Source: Diadema setosum (taxonomy: Eukaryota; Echinodermata; Echinoidea; Diadematoida; Diadematidae). Taken from it: a stretch of 64,000 nucleotides of DNA. The stretch spans positions 15,015,828-15,079,827 of the forward strand of contig CM067069.1 of the NCBI GenBank assembly GCA_033980235.1. Direction: 5' to 3'. The position numbers and the translations under genes are program-made. This document shows, one piece after another, positions 58,919-64,000 of the stretch. Numbering within the stretch: position 1 is the first letter of the stretch; each line of letters begins with the position of its first letter. Under the pieces are notes generated by a model. The model saw nothing but the letters and a program-made list of their open reading frames with translations, was not told the origin of the DNA and did no database searches.

Positions 58919-61396
58919 TTTTTCGGGGCTCACCGTAAATTCCAGTACATTACTAGGCTACCTTTGCAGACCCATGCACTGCATGTGTGTCCATCATGTA
59001 TATTTTGTGAACAAAGTTCATCAAAACTTACAAACATTTCTATATACATTCTTGCCACACACTCTATATGTTATTACATCAGCTCTTATACTTTTAGATT
59101 TGTGTTTATAGATAAAAAAATACAGAAGACTGCAATAAAAAGGCTTAAGTGTGGCTGACACACAGAACTACTGAGTAGTTGAGTTTTGTGCATTATTCAA
59201 ATTGTAGATAACTGTTGACTTCCAAATTTCTCAGCAGTGGCCTAAACAAGTCCCCTGAGGTTCATATTTAATGTTTTGCTGCATTTTGGGAGGTCTGTAA
59301 AAGGTATCCCCTACCTTTAACACGGGCAAGCTGCACGCTGACGCGCTGGCGACTCAACGCTATGCTAGTACTAGTACCGTACTCTCATTGGGTCGCCAGA
59401 TAGTAAATACCAAAAACCTATTTTTCCCTATAAATTTATGAGTTCTTTTCATCACAAACTGCATGGAAGAGAACTCCCACAGTATAACTATGCAAGTTTT
59501 AACAAGTTCAGGTTGGACAAGCACTGGTCTTCCCTACACCAATCTCTTCCCTAATGATGTATAGACATAGTCTGTTCCCCAGTGTTCACCCACATGCTTG
59601 TACACCAAGTTTTAGGTAGGATCTAGCCCGACCAGACGCTGTTAATACGCTATGCGAATACAACGTCTGACCAGCGAGCAGACATCTTCAAAGTGGGGAA
59701 CCACAACACAACTACAAAACTTATGAAAATGTATACGTTCTTTATAAACAATGTACACGTTACCAAACGTTAGTGCATGCTGTATTACAGAAGGTTCGTA
59801 AGTCCATTGAGAGCCCTCGTGATAAGTCCATGGAACCAAAAAAAAAAAATGACACTTTCTGACGGATTCCCTGACACCGTCAAGGTTTATCGTTGCAGAA
59901 TTCAAAATGGTGCCTTGAACTCTGCGGAGATATCTTTGCGTGCGTGCGATGCGCTGCTTGAGTGTTGGTGTAGCAGCACGGTCAACAGCGCGACCTTTTG
60001 AAAGGGCATTCAGATCATGTTACCTACCTCCCAATATTCGGAATGGCCTGGCGTGAAAGACGATGTACCGTTCGCTAACCGTTCACACAATCTGCATATA
60101 ACCATCATTTTAGGTAAGTTTTTAAATTCAAATTTCAATATTGATACCATAGATATGAGGTCTCATTATTATTTTGTTTGTCAGATGAGTTTGAGATGAC
60201 AAAAAATGATCAAAAGAGTAAAGTATCAAAATTAAAAGCGATCGCATGCGATCGTTGAACTCTCTTCGTGTTTGGAGCTCCGCTGGTACAGCCCTGTCGC
60301 GCTACGTACGTACAGCGATTGGGCTGTGTATAGTTAGGTAGGATCATGTAGAACCAGAAGGAACAACCGGAAGTCTCGACAGGACTAACCTATATCATGT
60401 TAATGTTACTACTACTAGAGTAAAATATCCCGTTTGCGGCAGTTTAAGCATTGTTAAGAGTTTTTCCAACTTGTAAACAAATCAGGCAAATTATTTTCAA
60501 CCATTTCATATATCATAGACAAGATTATTCATTAACGCAATTGTTTTCATGAAAGAAATTTACCATTGACCAACGCAGTTTTCATGATTTACCAGGGCAA
60601 AACCCTGCACAATTTTCGCCGATAAGGGCGATATGCGACGTAGTATTTCTGCTTGCGGCACGATGTACAATCCCTATGCAATACGCGCGTGCTCCGCGAT
60701 CTTTAGCTGAACGCCTTCACATGTCTCGCGAACATTGCGTAAGCGCCAATTCCCATTGCGAAAGCACATGAAAATAGCGTGCGCACATGCATTGGCCGCA
60801 AACAAGATCGCACTTCTGGCGGTGTTGTTGATGTCTTTCTCGTGTTTTTCTCATTTTTTTCGATGGTAACATCCACTTTCTGAAAAAAATGGCGGCCCAC
60901 ATCGGCTCGCGAAAATTCTATTCTAGTGAGGATATGTTTTCAAAATCCATGAACATCGAGAAAACGAAAAAAAATCCAGTTTCTTTGACCATTGTTTCTT
61001 AACTGTTATGCTAAGAAGTACCGAAAATTTCATTTTGGATGCGATATGTTGTCATTTAGGTGAGAAAATTTCACTTTCGTCAGAGATCGTGCCCATTTTA
61101 TCGGTTGGTTTTTGTTGATTGCTAGTGTGTTAGTATACGTGTAGTGTGCATGTAACAGTGCAATGCTGTGTTTAGCTGTATATTACCGTGTATGTTGTTC
61201 CTGCCGCGAACAGCTGCACGGCCGCTTACTGACGCAGTTACTCTACTTCCGATGACGATGATGATGATGAAGGAGCCCCCCGGGGTTAGGTGGTCTACCA
61301 GTCTACTATTAATAATAATTGAATGTTCAGAATCTGAACCGTTATTTGTTGGTGGCCCTTCCTTTTCTTCCTCTTCTTTTTATTTTTTTTAAACAA

Positions 61397-61455
61397 ATTA
61401 ACGTTAAATCTAACGTTAATGACTAACGTTAATGTTACCTCATTAACGTTAACAC
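61397..61455. repeat. cluster of TTAACGTTAA palindromes
   Basis: AACGTTA words in both orientations occur five times within 60 bp, giving overlapping short palindromes. I cannot assign a function. Confidence 0.6.
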
Positions 61456-61745
61456 TAAATAACAGCTAACCTGTTTCAAATTATACACTACAGTTATCTC
61501 AGTTTTACATTTTAATCAGATTCATGATTCTTTAGAAGTTACTATCGACTCACAAAAATGAACCGCATGAGTTCGACTAGACCTAGTCTAGTAGGTCCTA
61601 GTAGTATTCTTCTTCAAACTCGGCTTACAACGCATGGAACCTGAAGCTGCTGTGCTGTGTGTGCACTGTTCTGCCGCAGCTATACCCACCCCTAGCTGAC
61701 GAGAAACACCACAAAAACTCAGCCGCCCAGTACCCCGGAACTTAC

Positions 61746-61800
61746 CCGTACATCCACCGCCCGGCTTCTCCTCCCCACTTCACGAAGCTGCTGCCTGCTT
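61746..61800 (-). other. MAN1B1: candidate MAN1B1 untranslated first exon
   Basis: On the - strand a GC-rich stretch ends TGTACGG|GTAAGTTCC, a consensus donor, about 5 kb upstream of the coding start. Joining it to the acceptor at 56530 or 56700 would make a 5' UTR that contains a short upstream frame starting at the ATG just before the donor. The 5' limit is not visible, and the link to MAN1B1 is inferred only from strand, distance and splice consensus. Confidence 0.35.
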
Positions 61801-62676
61801 GAGTTAATATGACCTCAAGTTCTCAATATTTGACGGTAGATTTCGCCAACGGGCAGATATAAATTTACTTTCAGTGTTTGTTTCCAGTGGCTTGTGCTGA
61901 TTTCGACCAAATGTGCATGAAATCTATTTGTACATCCGATATTAAAAGAAGAAATAACGCACAAGTCTACGTGTCGTCGTCTGTGGGCCTTGGGTCATGA
62001 CGGCAAACTATAACTTGTCCGTCACTTGATGGGGCTATTTGAGAACACCCCACAGTTGTTCAGTACCTGGGTACCCTGCACATAATCACTGATCCGCAGT
62101 TATATTATTTCTACATGTTCCGTCCCTTTGTCAGAAACTGGCGGAGCGTAATATCAAGCGCTTTTCACGTTCTCATTCATATCATAATGATTACTACTTT
62201 CTACGTCCGCATTATGATGCCACTGATTTCAGTTTGTGCCGTTTAGCGTCAAAATCATAAACTATGCTGATGATTCTCGTGCAGTTATTTAAAAAAAAAA
62301 AATAGTTAGGAACATATAAGAGAGACATTTACAAAAACAACTTAATTACTTCATTACACTTTTTGATATTTTCTTTATGTTGTAGATCTACTATGCAGGC
62401 ATATTTTCATTCCTTGTGCGCATCTTATCACAGGTTAAGTGAGCATGCTAATAAGACGCACACAATGCCTCTTAGATACCTCACGTGTGTTGCCAGAAAT
62501 ATTCCTATGACTACCACTCAACACTTATGTATCATTATAGAGAATAGTTTATCTTGTTTATTTTCATATTTGTTATTGTCGACCTGGAGGAAGACGTATG
62601 TATTCGTCGAAAATTTGGTCTGAATAAATAGCACTGTTGGATTGAAATGCATTACCATCCTACTTCCTCATCTTAT

Positions 62677-62680
<4 letters not shown>
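61801..62680. other. gene-free stretch
   Basis: No assignable gene or repeat boundary. Open frames are short and unremarkable. Confidence 0.5.

Positions 62681-62712
<32 letters not shown>
62681..62712. repeat. (AT)n microsatellite
   Basis: Uninterrupted AT run of about 16 units. Confidence 0.9.
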
Positions 62713-62716
<4 letters not shown>

Positions 62717-62902
62717 GTGAAAACGTTGAACGATGTACAATTGGACAAATCAGGGGTCAAAATTAAAAAACGTCACTCACTGATATAAATATATCTCAGT
62801 CAAATGTCATTGATATCAGCTTTCTTGGAAACCCGATTATACTGGGATATCTCCAAGGGTGTTGTTTTTATTCAAGATTAGATAGAAGTGTGACATATTG
62901 GT

Positions 62903-63677
62903 GAACGTCTCTGACTAAAATAAACATTGTTTTAGTGAAAATTCAAATGAAGGGTAGAAAAACATTCAAATTAATATATTTTCATCTCGTTCATGCTTTT
63001 GAAGACTGTGTTAATTTGTTCCTAAAATATTGTTTACTTCCTGTGAAGTTTACAAAAGCTAATACACACTGAAGTTAAAGTAAAAGTGGAGTTTTTGTCA
63101 TCTAAGCAGAGATTTTTATATTCTTATCCTCACTTTCATCTCATTTGAACAAAACATATAGCAGGGGTCTCATTTGTTTAAATGTTAATGTTCACTAGAT
63201 ACTTTTAATGAATTTAGTGCATTTCGTTTGGTCAAATCCCCATAAAAGCCCTTTACAGATGCTGAAAGTAAGCCATGTTTTGATCAGAGACGTTCAGGTT
63301 TCACTCATAGACGTTCCTCAGACACAGACAATAAAAACAATGACCTTTGATCCATAATTACGAGGTTTGTGAACAAACAACATTACTCTTTTATTAAACA
63401 CATGTTTATCTTTTGTGAACAATTCAGAATGGTAATTTCAATTTGAATCATTTTTCATAATAACCGATTGTAACTACAAACCTCCAAATTGTAAGAGGAA
63501 TTTCGATTTCTACACCAAAAATCAACAACAAACCTGTCCTTGTTAAATTATTCATATCTTACAACACTTTTGAATGACAGACAAATAAAAATTACATGAA
63601 ATACTTGCAATTTTGGCTACCTTACCTAAATTACTTGTTTATATCAGAGACATTTGCTTTTCCATCAGGGACGTTTC
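62903..63677. repeat. decayed repeat with TCAGAGACGTTC boxes
   Basis: The box occurs inverted at 62903-62914 and direct at 63284, 63306 (ATAGACGTTCC), 63643 (TCAGAGACATTTG) and 63665 (TCAGGGACGTTTC). The two direct pairs are each 22 bp apart and 359 bp from one another. The intervening sequence has diverged. The right edge of the window cuts off any continuation. Confidence 0.45.
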
Positions 63678-64000
63678 GGCTGTAAGTTATCACTAGAATT
63701 AAACACCAAACTCCCTATTTTAAAAGATGCTCGTAACTCAACATTCCACATTCATTGATAAATCATTTACCGAGGCATATGTCAAGCATTGTTTTTGTAT
63801 ATTATGATGACCACTACTTTGCATTTCACCTTCCGGTGTATGCGAAGGTGTGCCAAAATGCTATCAATATTGTATATGTTTTCTTTCAAATGTAGTCCAA
63901 ATCTATAACAAAGGTAAACACGAACTTACTAATACTACTTTAATTTGACCACTATACCTCAAATATGATTGTATGTGTATGTCAGGCCAGTTCGGATTTT

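Larger units (their letters stand above)
56830..61745. other. MAN1B1 upstream region, no coding signal
   Basis: No recognisable exon on either strand. It contains a 45-bp duplication at 58840 and CpG-richer patches near 59330-59400 and 59900-60000. It would be the first intron of MAN1B1 if the candidate exon at 61746 is real. Confidence 0.5.

Noticed and set aside
1..64000. CRISPR array, operons or bacterial-style system
   Set aside because: Spliced animal genes and eukaryotic transposons fill the window. The direct repeats are tandem or transposon-derived, without spacer structure.

Overview
The window is animal nuclear DNA: AT-rich, with long introns, GT-AG spliced genes and a dense layer of small DNA transposons. 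Two protein-coding genes can be rebuilt exon by exon with every splice phase closing. They are folylpolyglutamate synthase (FPGS, + strand, 12 coding exons, 16347-31322, 728 codons plus stop) and the ER/Golgi mannosyl-oligosaccharide 1,2-alpha-mannosidase MAN1B1 (- strand, 11 coding exons, 56488 down to 43693, 713 codons plus stop). They are convergent, with about 12 kb between their stop codons. The repeat content (many short inverted-repeat elements, a Tx1/L1-like LINE, TTAGGG-type repeats, a (GGAC)n repeat with TGACCTTTGACC blocks) fits a marine invertebrate deuterostome, most likely an echinoderm. That placement is an inference.

Layout. 1-16.3 kb has no recognisable gene. It holds a PIF/Harbinger-like MITE with TAA target duplications, a MITE with a telomere-like interior, and a 5'-truncated LINE with a 17-bp target-site duplication. 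The LINE is interrupted by an 858-bp TA-flanked DNA transposon. Next come a CpG-rich stretch, a decayed array of a CAGATACGTTACC box with a period near 190 bp, and a composite of three MITE families near 14-16 kb. 16.3-31.3 kb is FPGS, with at least six mobile elements in its introns and one probable GC-AG intron. 31.3-43.7 kb is the convergent intergenic region, carrying only repeats. 43.7-56.5 kb is MAN1B1, whose introns hold more MITEs, an array of decoy 5' splice sites, and a long repeat rich in nuclear-receptor-like half sites. Directly upstream of the MAN1B1 start lies a perfect 170-bp tandem duplication. 57-64 kb is non-coding, with a candidate MAN1B1 untranslated first exon near 61.75 kb and a second decayed box-bearing repeat at the right edge.

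The two genes belong to unrelated pathways: folate retention, and N-glycan trimming with ER quality control. I see no multi-gene system, CRISPR array, rRNA or intact tRNA. The most interesting signals are the periodic box array, the tandem splice-donor copies, the exact duplication at the MAN1B1 5' end, and the nested MITEs whose target duplications can be read directly.
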